A stretch of DNA of 64,000 bases from Bdellovibrionales bacterium CG10_big_fil_rev_8_21_14_0_10_45_34 (GCA_002778785.1 PEZS01000001.1:302494-366493); one strand, 5' to 3'. Counted from the stretch's first letter, positions 45,098 to 54,379 are shown. Numbers and translations: made by a program. Notes: a model not told the origin generated them from the letters alone.

Positions 45098-45277
45098 TTG
45101 TGTCTCAGTAACCTGCCAGAGCTCAGCTCGTATGGCAACTACGAGAAGTTCGAAAACGGTAAAGACACTTATTTCATCGAAAAAGGGACCTGGTACCTAC
45201 ATCATGTTGGAAAAGGCAGCCACTTCACTAAGTTTATCCGCGCCAGACTCAAAATTGTGGAATTGTTTTCGGCTTGA
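45098..45277 (+). pseudogene. Possible C-terminal gene remnant next to the tRNA
   Basis: A 59-codon frame without ATG, opening after TAA at 45092, encodes a plausible folded tail (LPELSSYGNYEKFENGKDTY, then FIEKGTWYLHHVGKGSHFTK). The natural composition and the two hairpins with a T-run that follow suggest the end of a real plus-strand transcript, perhaps truncated. The alternative is an untranslated RNA. A six-pair hairpin CTCGTA/TACGAG lies inside. Confidence 0.3.
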
Positions 45278-45311
45278 TTAACCCATTTAAAACAGAGTTG
45301 GGTCCAATGAG

Positions 45312-45389
45312 TATGGGCGCAGATAGAACGCCCATATGGTTCCTCCAGTTTTTGGCCAGGATCTCCCCAGACCTGGCCGTTTTTCTTTT
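45312..45389 (+). terminator. Tandem hairpins with rho-independent terminator
   Basis: First hairpin TATGGGCG/CGCCCATA (45312-45336), then GGCCAGG/CCTGGCC (45354-45378) followed by GTTTTTCTTTT. The second has the form of a strong plus-strand terminator. Since the tRNA is on the minus strand, it belongs to whatever is transcribed rightward from about 45100. Confidence 0.75.
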
Positions 45390-45801
45390 AGGAAGCTAGC
45401 ACTCTTATCAAAAAGAAAAGCGCTGTTCCGAAAGTCACAAAGTGTATCAGTATGGTCGACATTTTCATCCTTAGCTGGCCTTTAGGGGCACCTACCCATC
45501 TTTTCGGTTAAGTTTTGAAAAACTTTAGCAACTAGTTGAAATCTATGAATTTTCTTGCCTGACTAAAAACTAGACAATTGCACGCCAGAACCGCTTAGAT
45601 GTTAACATATTGAAAACACAAAGAAAAACCAAAATTTGTAACATTTTTGGTCACCCTTATCCCACCTAAAAGTGCTTAGACAGATTGCCCTCAGAAAGCA
45701 TGAAATCCAGAAAACCCATTAATTACAATTAGTTAAGACTAGCCACTAACCTTCGGCACGATCCTGGCATTTTTACATGGTTGAGGCGGTGTTTGAAGAC
45801 A
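45390..45801. other. AT-rich intergenic stretch before lipoprotein gene
   Basis: About 410 bases, AT-rich, without a supported gene or repeat. It should contain the promoter of the lipoprotein gene at 45821. Confidence 0.4.
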
Positions 45802-45814
45802 TCTCCTTAGGAGA
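45802..45814 (+). promoter_or_regulatory. Ribosome site in a small hairpin
   Basis: TCTCC and GGAGA pair around TTA, enclosing the GGAG of the ribosome site 7-10 bases before the ATG at 45821. The stem could hide the ribosome site and modulate translation of the lipoprotein; it may also be too weak to matter. Confidence 0.35.
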
Positions 45815-45820
45815 AAGAGA

Positions 45821-46603
45821 ATGAAAAGGGTAACTCTAAAAATTAAAACAGCGGTACTGGTGAGCACACTTGCCATACTTGTTGGTTGCCCAAGCAAGGA
45901 CAACGGAGCTGGAGCTCCGCCTCCTCCAGCAGCCACTCCAACGACACCCACAGTGCCTACACCGACGACACCCACTGACACAAATACTGCGGCCAAAGCT
46001 GGCGGAGAAGCTGTACTTCAGATTGATTCGATAACTTCATTTTCTGAGTATGCGGGCCGTCCTTTATATAATCCAAAAGATGTGAAGGTGAGAGTTAATC
46101 TTCAAAATCTTGGCTCATGGTATGGCCAAGATGTCTATGGTGGTGAGTTAGCAATTTCGTACAACGATCTTGGACCTGGTGGTCGTGATCAGTATTACGA
46201 AGGGCGTTTCTATTCAGGAACAGATCTGAACGAGAACTCGCATAAAAGATTTGCGCACGGAATGTTTCGTGGTTTTTTTGAAGACAGCTTAGGTGCGGCC
46301 CTCATCGTCATCGAAGAGACGGATGATTTGGGTTTAATGTCGGGCTCTGTTTACTACAAAAACTGGAACCTCGCTGTCTGTAATTCTATGCCGTTCTTCT
46401 ACCCCGAGTGTAACGACAAATCACAAGCCAAGTGCTGGAATATATTAAGAGGGCCTTATGACTGTCGCACCTTTGTGGCGCAAAACTCAGACGGCAAGTG
46501 GGTCGTTGATATAGACAAAGTAACATCATCTGTACCGAGTGATGGATATAAGAGAATTGGTCGATTTGAAGGTCTCAACTTTGCAAAAGCATTTAATAAG
46601 TAG
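45821..46603 (+). CDS. Lipoprotein of unknown function
   Basis: A 260-residue lipoprotein: signal VTLKIKTAVLVSTLAILVGC with lipobox LVGC, then a Pro/Thr-rich linker (about residues 30-60, repeats of TPTTPT) before a folded domain containing LNPKDVKVRV-like strands (PKDVKVRVNLQNLGSWYGQD), FRGFFEDSLGAALIVIEETD and Cys residues in the C-terminal half (AVCNSMPFFYPECND, KCWNILRGPYDC). It is the first of three consecutive lipoproteins on this strand. Confidence 0.72.
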   Translation: MKRVTLKIKTAVLVSTLAILVGCPSKDNGAGAPPPPAATPTTPTVPTPTTPTDTNTAAKAGGEAVLQIDSITSFSEYAGRPLYNPKDVKVRVNLQNLGSWYGQDVYGGELAISYNDLGPGGRDQYYEGRFYSGTDLNENSHKRFAHGMFRGFFEDSLGAALIVIEETDDLGLMSGSVYYKNWNLAVCNSMPFFYPECNDKSQAKCWNILRGPYDCRTFVAQNSDGKWVVDIDKVTSSVPSDGYKRIGRFEGLNFAKAFNK

Positions 46604-46739
46604 CGATGTTTGAAGCGACTGTGTTTAAGAGCGATTTAAACAGGTGAAACTGAACAAAGGTTCGACATCTGTAAAACAAAAAAGATCTGCGGGGGCAGAT
46701 TGAATACGTAGGGGGGAGGAGAGTTGAGGAGAGAGAGTT

Positions 46740-47408
46740 ATGAAAGCAACAGACTTCTTTCAGAAAGAAAACGATCGGGCTTCAGCAAAGCGACCCTACT
46801 TAAGAAGGTTGGGCGTCTTGATGTTGGCAGTGACAGCGTTATCGATGCTAACGGCGTGCCCGGATAAAGATCGAAACAATCAGCCCGTAGCGATTGCACC
46901 GCCACCACCTATGCCGCCAGGCCCAGGAGGTCCAGGAGGGTGTATGGGACCACAATGTTACCAGAGTCAGGGTATGATGCCCTTAATGTCAGCGATTGGA
47001 TCTGACTACTCGGGAACAATCTTTCTTGAGTTAAATCTCTATGGTTCGCAGCAGACGATCTCGCAGTTCGGAGGTCAATTCTTTTCAGAACAGTACAGCG
47101 GTCCAGCGTTGGCAGAAGGCGTGTTAACGGTAACCCCACAGTTTTCTCAAAATAACTCGGTTACTTGCGCGATACCTCCAGGTCAGTACTATGTTGTGTC
47201 TCAACAACAGGGAATGTTCAGCCAGATGATGTTTCAGTTTCAGATGATAGATCAGAATACTGGAATTCAAGTAGTCCTTCCAAACAATGGGTTAAGAGTT
47301 TCGCAGAGTCCGCGAATTGGGCCTGATGGTTTTGGTTACAACTTTCTCATGCAAAACTACATGCAGGTTGGAGTGGGCGGCATGGGGTGTCAAGTGATGT
47401 TGAACTAG
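46740..47408 (+). CDS. Lipoprotein with Pro/Gly-rich linker
   Basis: A 222-residue protein with signal VLMLAVTALSMLTACPDKD (lipobox LTAC) and a linker rich in Pro and Gly (PPPPMPPGPGGPGGCM). The mature domain is Gln-rich with aromatic strands (YSGTIFLELNLYGSQQTISQ) and several Cys. Purine-rich leader GGGGGGAGGAG precedes the ATG, giving more than one possible ribosome site. A short hairpin ATCTGC/GCAGAT lies in the leader. Function unknown; style as the flanking lipoproteins. Confidence 0.7.
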   Translation: MKATDFFQKENDRASAKRPYLRRLGVLMLAVTALSMLTACPDKDRNNQPVAIAPPPPMPPGPGGPGGCMGPQCYQSQGMMPLMSAIGSDYSGTIFLELNLYGSQQTISQFGGQFFSEQYSGPALAEGVLTVTPQFSQNNSVTCAIPPGQYYVVSQQQGMFSQMMFQFQMIDQNTGIQVVLPNNGLRVSQSPRIGPDGFGYNFLMQNYMQVGVGGMGCQVMLN

Positions 47409-47543
47409 AGTCAAACATAGTGAGGTTACACTTTCTCAAGCGGGCTTTCCGAATGTTTAGAGGTAAAGGCAAACTATTAGATGACTAGTTAAAAAATGAA
47501 ATTTGAGTACGGACACCTGAAGTAAACTCTTGAAAAAAAGGCT

Positions 47544-48257
47544 ATGGTTGCGATGAGACTAAATGAAATTATTGTTTCGATTCTGATAGGGCTAAGCGCG
47601 TTGACTGTCTCTTGCGCGAAGGTTGAAAGATACCACGAATCGACGCTGACAAATGATCAAGCATCGGCACTCTACTCAGAACAGCTCACTGTAATGAATG
47701 AGGCGCTGACAGAGCTGACAGAGCAGAACTTCGATCAAATCCGCGTCAGCGCCATTCAAAATATGATGACTTTAGAACAAGACCCAGCAACACGTCACTT
47801 TATGATGGAGGCCAAAACTTCTGAGCAGTTTCGGGCGCTGCTTCCGTTTGCTGATTACACGATCCTTGACGTAGCATCTACTGCGCAGCCAATCCGCGGA
47901 ATCGTTTCGCTTTCCGTCTTAAAACAAGAGGCGGCCTATTACGTTAACCTAGTATTCACAACTTACCTTTCACCAACTGAGTACACCCGAGAAGGATACT
48001 CGAACCTTGTACCTTCATCAGGTTACGAGAATTTTCACCTTCAAGACGGAGGCTTCCAGATAGTCGCGAGCAACATTCTCGATTTTAATCCTGAGTACAA
48101 GAGAAGATCTATTGTGATCCACTCTGACGACCTCGATGAAAATGGTGCACTGAAAGACAGTCTCAAGCTTCAGATTCACTCACTTGATCAAACAACTGGC
48201 CAAACTTGGCTATCCGGCGTCGTCAACGGCCTCCAAGAATTCCTCATTCATTTTTAG
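47544..48257 (+). CDS. Lipoprotein of unknown function
   Basis: A 237-residue protein with a signal ending in the lipobox VSC (LIGLSALTVSCAKVERY). The first mature helix is rich in Gln and Thr (NDQASALYSEQLTVMNEALT), later strands include GIVSLSVLKQEAAYYVNLVF. No family recognised. Followed by an AGGTGC/GCACCT inverted repeat at its stop. Confidence 0.68.
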   Translation: MVAMRLNEIIVSILIGLSALTVSCAKVERYHESTLTNDQASALYSEQLTVMNEALTELTEQNFDQIRVSAIQNMMTLEQDPATRHFMMEAKTSEQFRALLPFADYTILDVASTAQPIRGIVSLSVLKQEAAYYVNLVFTTYLSPTEYTREGYSNLVPSSGYENFHLQDGGFQIVASNILDFNPEYKRRSIVIHSDDLDENGALKDSLKLQIHSLDQTTGQTWLSGVVNGLQEFLIHF

Positions 48258-48285
48258 GTGCCAGGTCCTAGATGCGGACGCACCT
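48256..48285. repeat. AGGTGC inverted repeat after a lipoprotein gene
   Basis: AGGTGC at 48256 and GCACCT at 48280 form an inverted repeat with 18 bases between. Similar AGGTGCCAGG-type motifs are common near gene ends in Bdellovibrio-like genomes as I recall; a second dyad, ATCCCAAG/CTTGGGAT, lies about 20 bases beyond. Neither has a clear T-run. Confidence 0.4.
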
Positions 48286-48477
48286 AGTCGATTAGTAGAA
48301 TCGAAATCCCAAGTTCAACCCAAATCTCCTACTTGGGATAAGTGAAGCCTATAAGCCAGCATGTTTTACTACCTATGTTTGCGCTCGCTCAGGCAGGATC
48401 ACTCATTGGCCATGTGTTGTAACATAATACTTGTTCCTACCATCAATAGCTTTCATACTTATACGAGTGGGGTAAGT

Positions 48478-49344
48478 ATGCAGCTTTGGGTGGAGTTTTT
48501 TGAAGATCTTCAGAACGTTCGGGGTCGCTCGCGCAATACCGTCATGGCCTACCGGCGTGACCTTGAAGTTTACGAAAAGTTCTTAGCAGCGAAAAAGCCT
48601 CTTTCGATGCTTGCAGGCTTTTTAAAGTCGCAGGGGTTGAGCACACGCTCCCAAGCTCGAGTAATCTCAAGTCTTAGAACCTATTACAAATTTTTAGAAG
48701 ATCGCGGAATTGATGCGCCCGAACTCAGAGAACTGCGTCCGCCCAAGGTGACTAAATCTATTCCAAGGCCACTTGATTTTGACGAATATCGAAAACTTGT
48801 TGATGCCAGTAAAACGAGCGACCTCTATAAAACTGCACGTAACCACATCACATTGGCGCTTTTGTTCGGGCTTGGTTGCCGCGTGAGCGAACTTATAGAG
48901 CTGAGTTTGCAAGATGTTTACTTGGATGACTCCAAAGTATTGCTAAAAGGTAAGGGCGGAAAGCAGCGATTCGTGCCGCTCACAACATTTATTATTCAAG
49001 AGTTGGGTATTTATCTCACTCATGTCAGAAGTCATCTCACCGACGATCCGATTGCGCAGACGAGTATCATTATAAATGATCGAGGACATCGCCCTTCGCG
49101 GGTAGATATCTGGAGGTGGCTTGCTCATTGGTCGCAAGTCGCCGGGTTTGATGAGCCTATTTCACCGCATAGATTTCGCCATGGCTGCGCGACGGCACTG
49201 CTCGAGTCAGGCGCTGACCTAAGATCGATACAAATGATTTTGGGGCACGCAAGTTTACAGACGACGCAGATCTACACGACAGTAGCGACTCATAAAATTC
49301 AAGAGACCGTTGAGAACCATCATCCGATGTCGTACAAAGGTTGA
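48478..49344 (+). CDS. XerC/XerD-type tyrosine recombinase
   Basis: A 288-residue site-specific recombinase. ATG 48478 follows GTGGGGTAAGT; a longer frame upstream is not used. The N-terminal SAM-like domain has RSRNTVMAYRRDLEVYEKFL; catalytic Arg in GCRVSELIEL, Lys in GKGGKQRFVPL, His-x-x-Arg in SPHRFRHG, His in GHASLQTTQ and Tyr in IYTTVATH follow. It resembles chromosomal XerD-type enzymes that resolve chromosome dimers. No partner Xer is nearby and no mobile genes adjoin, so it is likely housekeeping. Confidence 0.9.
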   Translation: MQLWVEFFEDLQNVRGRSRNTVMAYRRDLEVYEKFLAAKKPLSMLAGFLKSQGLSTRSQARVISSLRTYYKFLEDRGIDAPELRELRPPKVTKSIPRPLDFDEYRKLVDASKTSDLYKTARNHITLALLFGLGCRVSELIELSLQDVYLDDSKVLLKGKGGKQRFVPLTTFIIQELGIYLTHVRSHLTDDPIAQTSIIINDRGHRPSRVDIWRWLAHWSQVAGFDEPISPHRFRHGCATALLESGADLRSIQMILGHASLQTTQIYTTVATHKIQETVENHHPMSYKG

Positions 49345-49371
49345 TCTTTTAAGCAACAAGATGGGATTGGG

Positions 49372-49408
49372 CAAAGTCGGACATAAAAAGTGAGCACCGT
49401 CGACTTTG
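49372..49408. repeat. Hairpin-capable inverted repeat
   Basis: CAAAGTCG and CGACTTTG are separated by 21 bases, 27 bases after the recombinase gene, with no T-run on either side. It could be a transcript-end structure. Confidence 0.4.
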
Positions 49409-49548
49409 TGGGCCTCCTAAAAGGAGCCATCTGAAACCTTCATCAAAGCCTATTCGAACCTACTTCTGCTACAATCCGAAACTCGAACGACCAGGATCAG
49501 GATGAGTGCCATCAGATAGGCAATTGATTTGCTGTGCAGCCGTTCACT

Positions 49549-51012
49549 ATGCAAATTTTTTCACTCATCGAATCGAGAAACAGAACCCAAGAAATCGAGA
49601 TAGAAGTCTCAGCCGTTTCGGGGCCTAGCCAAATTATGATCGTCGGGTGTGCCAGCCAATCTGTTAAAGAGAGTGCTATAAGAATCCAGTCGGCACTAAG
49701 GGTCTGCGGTATTCGCCTGCCAGTTTCTTCAACGCTTTTGGTAAACCTTCGCCCAACCGAGCTCAGCAAATCGAGCTCGGGTATCGATCTAGCAATCGTG
49801 CTCGCTATTCTCATAGAAATCGAAAAGATTGAACCTTCGAATCTGTTTGGTTCGGACGCCTCGAATAAGAAAATCTGCGTTTATGGAGGCGTTGGTTTAA
49901 AGGGCGACATTATACGACCTAAAGACACCGCCACTTTGCTCTGTAAAACAGATTTCGACTTTTGCGTGTGTGCTGAAGGCGGCGGGACTCTCACCGGTAA
50001 GCAGTGGCACCTGCGGCACATAGGTGAGCTTTTTGAATCTCCCAACTGGGCGGAACCCTCTAATAAACTCCAATTCCAGCGACCGAAGCTTCCGCTTTTG
50101 ACTTGGGGTGAGCCGGCTTCAAGGCTTGTTGAGCTTTTAGCCCTATGGCCCGCCCACGCACTTGTTGCTGGACCGCCCGGAAGCGGGAAGACCACTCTTT
50201 CAGACACACTTTGGGCCTTGATGAAAGGCCCCCGGTCTGATGAGCTTTCAGATATCTTAGAGTGGTCTGACTCAACGAATACGGCGTGGCGTCCGAAAGT
50301 TCAGCCGCACCATACGATGACCTATCTATCCATTGTTGGTGGCGGTAGTCATATCACACCCGGAGAGATGACAAGGGCGCATTTAGGCTTACTTGTTCTT
50401 GATGAGTACCTAGAGTTTTCGAAACAAGTGCAAGAGGCACTTCGTGAACCACTAGAGAGTTCGAAGTTTCGACTAGTGAGAGCAGGGCAAGCTGCGCAGA
50501 TAATGCCTTGTGCGTTTCAGATGTATGCGACAGCGAACTTATGCCCATGCGGTCGCTACCTTCCAAACGATTCTACAAAGTGCCGCTGCAGCTCGCAGAA
50601 AATCTACCGCAGCCTTGAGAAAATTTCTGGTCCTGCTACCGATCGAATCGACGTTATCGCATTTTCTGATAAATGGAGGGAGGCAAATGCTCGCAAAGAT
50701 CTGGGAGCGCTGGTGAATCGAATAGAGGCGGCGCGTGACTGGATCGAAGATTACGTCCGCGATACTGAGTGCCAGGTTTGGAAGCGCAGATGGCAAAAAT
50801 TCCCACAGCTGGAGTTTTCCGGCGCTGCTCAGCGAGCCTTCGCGGGTATTCAAGAATCATCCCTTCGAAGAAGTGAGTCGGTGAGGCAAGCTGCCATTGC
50901 TTTAGCCTGTTTAGAAAACTCCAGCGTGGTTGAGGGAATTCACATTGAGGAGGCGAAAGAATTTTGCATAAAGCCCCACCAAGCACTTCTTGAGGCGCGC
51001 AGCGCGCTTTAG
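49549..51012 (+). CDS. ComM-like AAA+ ATPase (YifB/Mg-chelatase family)
   Basis: A 487-residue ATPase that in naturally transformable bacteria acts as a branch-migration helicase for incoming DNA. The N-terminal part IEIEVSAVSGPSQIMIVGCA and VKESAIRIQSALRVCGIRLP matches the YifB/ComM lid, and the AAA core has Walker A AGPPGSGKTTLS, Walker B LLVLDEYLE and the Cys-containing sensor region ATANLCPCGRYLPNDSTKCRC. The start is uncertain between GTG 49534 and ATG 49549. It follows the XerD-like gene, which may hint at DNA-uptake genes, though no other com genes are near. Confidence 0.88.
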   Translation: MQIFSLIESRNRTQEIEIEVSAVSGPSQIMIVGCASQSVKESAIRIQSALRVCGIRLPVSSTLLVNLRPTELSKSSSGIDLAIVLAILIEIEKIEPSNLFGSDASNKKICVYGGVGLKGDIIRPKDTATLLCKTDFDFCVCAEGGGTLTGKQWHLRHIGELFESPNWAEPSNKLQFQRPKLPLLTWGEPASRLVELLALWPAHALVAGPPGSGKTTLSDTLWALMKGPRSDELSDILEWSDSTNTAWRPKVQPHHTMTYLSIVGGGSHITPGEMTRAHLGLLVLDEYLEFSKQVQEALREPLESSKFRLVRAGQAAQIMPCAFQMYATANLCPCGRYLPNDSTKCRCSSQKIYRSLEKISGPATDRIDVIAFSDKWREANARKDLGALVNRIEAARDWIEDYVRDTECQVWKRRWQKFPQLEFSGAAQRAFAGIQESSLRRSESVRQAAIALACLENSSVVEGIHIEEAKEFCIKPHQALLEARSAL

Positions 51013-51242
51013 CTATCTGAGCTGGTGCTCATGTCATACCTCACCCCCACAGAGAGATCTCGCCGAACGACTCAACACTAGGCTGGGGTTGCGTTAATTC
51101 AGCACACCCTCTATAAGCCGTTCCATAAATTCTGCGCGCTCCCTGTCGAGGCACGGCGCAGCAATAGTTTTAACCAGCAATTTACCAACTTGAAATCTGA
51201 GCTCTGAAGAGCGATTCTTGCCCACACGATTCAAGTCTCATT

Positions 51243-51316
51243 GGTGATGTAGCCAAGTGGTTAGGCACCGGTCTGCAAAACCGTTGACGCCGGTTCGATT
51301 CCGGCCATCACCTCCA
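51243..51316 (+). tRNA. tRNA-Cys (GCA anticodon)
   Basis: A 74-base tRNA with acceptor GGTGATG/CATCACC, discriminator T and encoded CCA. The anticodon loop CTGCAAA gives GCA; the T-arm is CCGGTTCGATTCCGG. A coding frame read out of it begins after the tRNA at 51347. Confidence 0.95.
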
Positions 51317-51346
51317 ACTCTCACTCAAGAACCGGAGTTTTTACTG

Positions 51347-51892
51347 GTGCACTCAGTTGAGAAGGTATTTCAGGAATTCTGCAAAGGCGACTCTCGGTTA
51401 ACAACAGTTAAAAACATCACAGACCAAAAGCTTTTCGAAGTTGTTACTCATCTCGGGATCAAAAATCAAAATTTAACAGTTGTTCTTGAAGAAGTTCTCA
51501 TCAATGCGCAAGAACATGGTGATGGCCATCCGAGTTTACATTACAAGGTAGATGGCAACTTACTAGTGCTTGTTATTAGTGATTCGGGGGTCGGGATCCA
51601 TCAGAAGATTCCAGAAAATTTGCGACTGAGTGATACACGCGGCAAGTCTAGCAGTTCGATCATTAGACTATCATTGGAAGAGGGGATAACCGGAACAGGC
51701 ACTGTCGGTAGAGGTATGGGTCTTTATTATCTTTCTCGTTTTGCAAGCGAGAATCAGGCATCTATCTTTGTGGCAAGCGATCAAGGTGCAGTCATCCAAG
51801 TCTCTAGTCAGTTTTACGAAAGAAGACTGACAGATGATTTGGGTTGTACCTTAGTCATATTAGAAACCACTTTGAAGGATGCCGGCATATGA
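51347..51892 (+). CDS. RsbW-like GHKL ATPase
   Basis: A 181-residue anti-sigma-type ATPase. The GTG at 51347 follows GGAG by nine bases and lies after the tRNA; a longer frame starting inside the tRNA is not credible. It has an N box VLEEVLINAQEHGD, G1 VISDSGVGIHQ and G2 GRGMGLYYLSRFASENQ. Its stop overlaps the start of the next gene in ATGA, and that gene encodes a DUF4325 STAS-like protein, so the two form a probable partner pair. Confidence 0.85.
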   Translation: MHSVEKVFQEFCKGDSRLTTVKNITDQKLFEVVTHLGIKNQNLTVVLEEVLINAQEHGDGHPSLHYKVDGNLLVLVISDSGVGIHQKIPENLRLSDTRGKSSSSIIRLSLEEGITGTGTVGRGMGLYYLSRFASENQASIFVASDQGAVIQVSSQFYERRLTDDLGCTLVILETTLKDAGI

Positions 51893-52182
51893 TAATTCGC
51901 CTCGTTGAAATAGCAGGCGAATTCTGCACTCGGCGGAACATGCCGGCCCTAGCAGAAATTAAAAAAATTCTGGTCGAAAAATTGGAAAAACAAGAGCCGG
52001 TCGAAATTAGTACAGCCGGGGTAAAGATACTTACGCCCTCCTTCATTGATGAATTAATACCTGATCTTATAAATCAATACGGAGAAGAAAAAGTCACTTC
52101 GTTGATTTCGTTTAATCCGCCGCTTGAAGGGTTTCTAAAAGAGCAAATCTCGCGCGGAGTAAAGAACCGCAAACCTAGATAG
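51889..52182 (+). CDS. DUF4325 STAS-like protein
   Basis: A 97-residue protein with the STAS-like DUF4325 pattern: EISTAGVKILTPSFIDELIP, then GEEKVTSLISFNPPLEGFLK. The ATG lies in the ATGA overlap with the ATPase stop, which implies coupled translation. Many bacteria pair this domain with a GHKL ATPase as a small switch. Target unknown. Confidence 0.82.
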   Translation: MIIRLVEIAGEFCTRRNMPALAEIKKILVEKLEKQEPVEISTAGVKILTPSFIDELIPDLINQYGEEKVTSLISFNPPLEGFLKEQISRGVKNRKPR

Positions 52183-52237
52183 TCGGGGTGAAACTAGCTG
52201 GCCTTTAAATCGCTCTAAAAAAATCAGGAGCTCTAAG

Positions 52238-54103
52238 ATGCGTTTCATCGGATATTTTATTGTCATGTTAACTGTGTTCGGGTGCGCTGGCGTATCGAAA
52301 AAAGGCAGAGATAAAAACGATTTTTCATTTGAAGACTTTCAAAAATCATTCTCTCTAACGGATGCTACTTTGTCTCCGGATGGCCGTAGGGTGTTTTATA
52401 TTACAAACAAAAACAAATATCCAATGATATGGTCGATAAACTTAGAGACCAAAAAAGAAGAACAATTCTTTGATTTGGGCCGCCCGATTTCAAACGTCGT
52501 TTTTTCTCCGAATGGAGAATACCTAATTTTTCATGCAGATCACAACGGGGATGAAAATCATGAGATTTTTAGTCTCAATCTGTCTGACAAAAGAATTACA
52601 GAACTAACAGGTAAAAAGGGCGCAAGAAATGGGCTTTGCGGCTGGTCTGATGACGGTACGACAATCACTTTTATGTCTAATGCGAGAAATAAATCGTTCT
52701 TTGATTTATTTAGTCTGAAGATGCTCAACAATGGGCAGCCTTCGGAGCCGGCAAGGTCACTCGTCGAATCAGATCATGTAAACACTTGTGGCAAGTTTTC
52801 TATGGATGGCTCTCAGTACGCATTTATTCGATTTCTAACCAACACCACTCAAGAGATTTGGGCGATGGACCTCGAGACGAAGAAGAATCAGAAAATTTCA
52901 CCCCCCAAGAAAGCGGGTTATAAGAGAGTTCAATGGCTTTCTGACGGCAAGACTATTGTTTCTTCTTCAGATTTGCATGGCGATTTTAAGAACCTGGTCA
53001 GGCTTAAAAATGGTAAAAGTGCGTCCATGACAAATGAGAGGTGGAATGTTGTCGACTTTATTAATGACGTAAGAGCGTCTCTCTCATACATGATAGTTAA
53101 TGCAGACGGTTCGTATGATTTAAAGTTTTTTGGACAAGATTTCAAGAGGCCGAAAGTTGTCAATGTTCCAAGGGGCATTGTCGAGGTCAAAGGCTGGAGC
53201 AAAGATGGCGGTACAGCTCTTATTTCAATAGAAACCCCAACCAGTCCTGCTGAGTTGTACACGCTCCAATTGAGTAGCGGAGAACTCGACCCGATTACTA
53301 AGCTCAATCAATCTCCAGTTCCAAGAGAACTCTTGAGTGACAGCCAGCTCGTGCGCATTCGTTCCGAAGATGGAGTCGAGTTTAGTAGTTGGCTGATGAA
53401 GCCAAAGCCCGGACGTTCAAACGGCAAAGCTATTGTGTTTGTCCACGGTGGGCCAGAAGATCAAGTAACCTTGGATTATAGTGTTTACCGACAATTCTTT
53501 CTCTACAATGGATTCACTCTCATGATTCCTAACTTTCGCGGTAGCACTGGTTACGGAACAAAGTTTCAGAAAATGGTGTATGGTGACTGGGGCGGTGGTC
53601 ATATAAAAGACCTCTTGGCTGCAAGGAATTACATGGTTAGTGTCGAGAAAATAGATGAGAGTAAAATCGCTATCTTGGGAGGATCTTTCGGAGGATTTTC
53701 GGTATTGTCATCCATTACTCAGCATCCAAAATCTTACTGCGCAGCCGTGGATATTTTTGGCCCCGCCAATCTATTCACTTTTATTGCCTCCGTTCCTCCG
53801 CACTGGAGAGAGCCAATTTACGAACTTGTAGGTCATCCAGAAAAGGACAAGGAGAAGCTAACCGAACGATCGCCATTTTTTCATCTCGATAAAATCGAAG
53901 CGCCTCTGCTCGTTGTTCAAGGGGCCAATGACCCCCGAGTTGTAAAAAAAGAGTCTGATCAGCTTGTCGAATCCTTAAAGAAAAAAGGCCGATACGTGGA
54001 TTACATTGTGTTTGCTGATGAAGGGCACGGATTCTCAATGAATAAAAACCAAGTCATGGCGTTCGAGAAAGCCGCTGAACATATTGAAAAGTTCTGTAAG
54101 TAG
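52238..54103 (+). CDS. S9 family serine peptidase (prolyl oligopeptidase-like), lipoprotein
   Basis: A 621-residue exopeptidase-type enzyme. Signal MRFIGYFIVMLTVFGC has a lipobox-like VFGC. A beta-propeller (about 30-360; WD40-like repeats such as SPNGEYLIFHADHNGDENHE) gates the alpha/beta hydrolase, whose triad is Ser483 in GGSFGGFS, Asp565 in GANDPRVV and His597 in DEGHGFS. S9 peptidases cleave short peptides. It is probably surface- or periplasm-exposed and fits a protease-rich lifestyle. Confidence 0.9.
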   Translation: MRFIGYFIVMLTVFGCAGVSKKGRDKNDFSFEDFQKSFSLTDATLSPDGRRVFYITNKNKYPMIWSINLETKKEEQFFDLGRPISNVVFSPNGEYLIFHADHNGDENHEIFSLNLSDKRITELTGKKGARNGLCGWSDDGTTITFMSNARNKSFFDLFSLKMLNNGQPSEPARSLVESDHVNTCGKFSMDGSQYAFIRFLTNTTQEIWAMDLETKKNQKISPPKKAGYKRVQWLSDGKTIVSSSDLHGDFKNLVRLKNGKSASMTNERWNVVDFINDVRASLSYMIVNADGSYDLKFFGQDFKRPKVVNVPRGIVEVKGWSKDGGTALISIETPTSPAELYTLQLSSGELDPITKLNQSPVPRELLSDSQLVRIRSEDGVEFSSWLMKPKPGRSNGKAIVFVHGGPEDQVTLDYSVYRQFFLYNGFTLMIPNFRGSTGYGTKFQKMVYGDWGGGHIKDLLAARNYMVSVEKIDESKIAILGGSFGGFSVLSSITQHPKSYCAAVDIFGPANLFTFIASVPPHWREPIYELVGHPEKDKEKLTERSPFFHLDKIEAPLLVVQGANDPRVVKKESDQLVESLKKKGRYVDYIVFADEGHGFSMNKNQVMAFEKAAEHIEKFCK

Positions 54104-54199
54104 TTGAGGGAATTGGGTTTTTGCCTTATAGATGTGCCTTTGTGTTTGTAGTCGTTGTATTGCCCCGATGATGTTATCAAAGAAGATTGGGGGGGCAAG

Positions 54200-54216
54200 G
54201 CCAAGTACCTTGGCCC
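54200..54216. repeat. Perfect seven-pair hairpin
   Basis: GGCCAAG and CTTGGCC around TAC, in the gap after the S9 peptidase gene. Flanked by a G-run on one side; no T-run on the plus strand, so termination is doubtful. Confidence 0.35.
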
Positions 54217-54379
54217 TCGTTCCAATTTTCGACGACTATTTTGTGACAGACTTAAGTTTTGCTTTTGCTCATTTGACCTGGTTTTACATTCCCAATATTG
54301 ACTTCAATTCTGCCCACGTACTAACTGGTAACGTACCTACAAGCGATCAGATACCAAAAATATTGAGAGGGGACTTTTC

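Noticed and set aside
45030-45281. Plus-strand frame running out of the tRNA-Leu
   Set aside because: It starts inside the tRNA in a frame different from the plausible one at 45098 and has no ribosome site.
48478-49344. Tyrosine recombinase as the integrase of a second mobile element
   Set aside because: No cargo, att-like repeats or tRNA next to it, and its sequence resembles housekeeping XerC/XerD.
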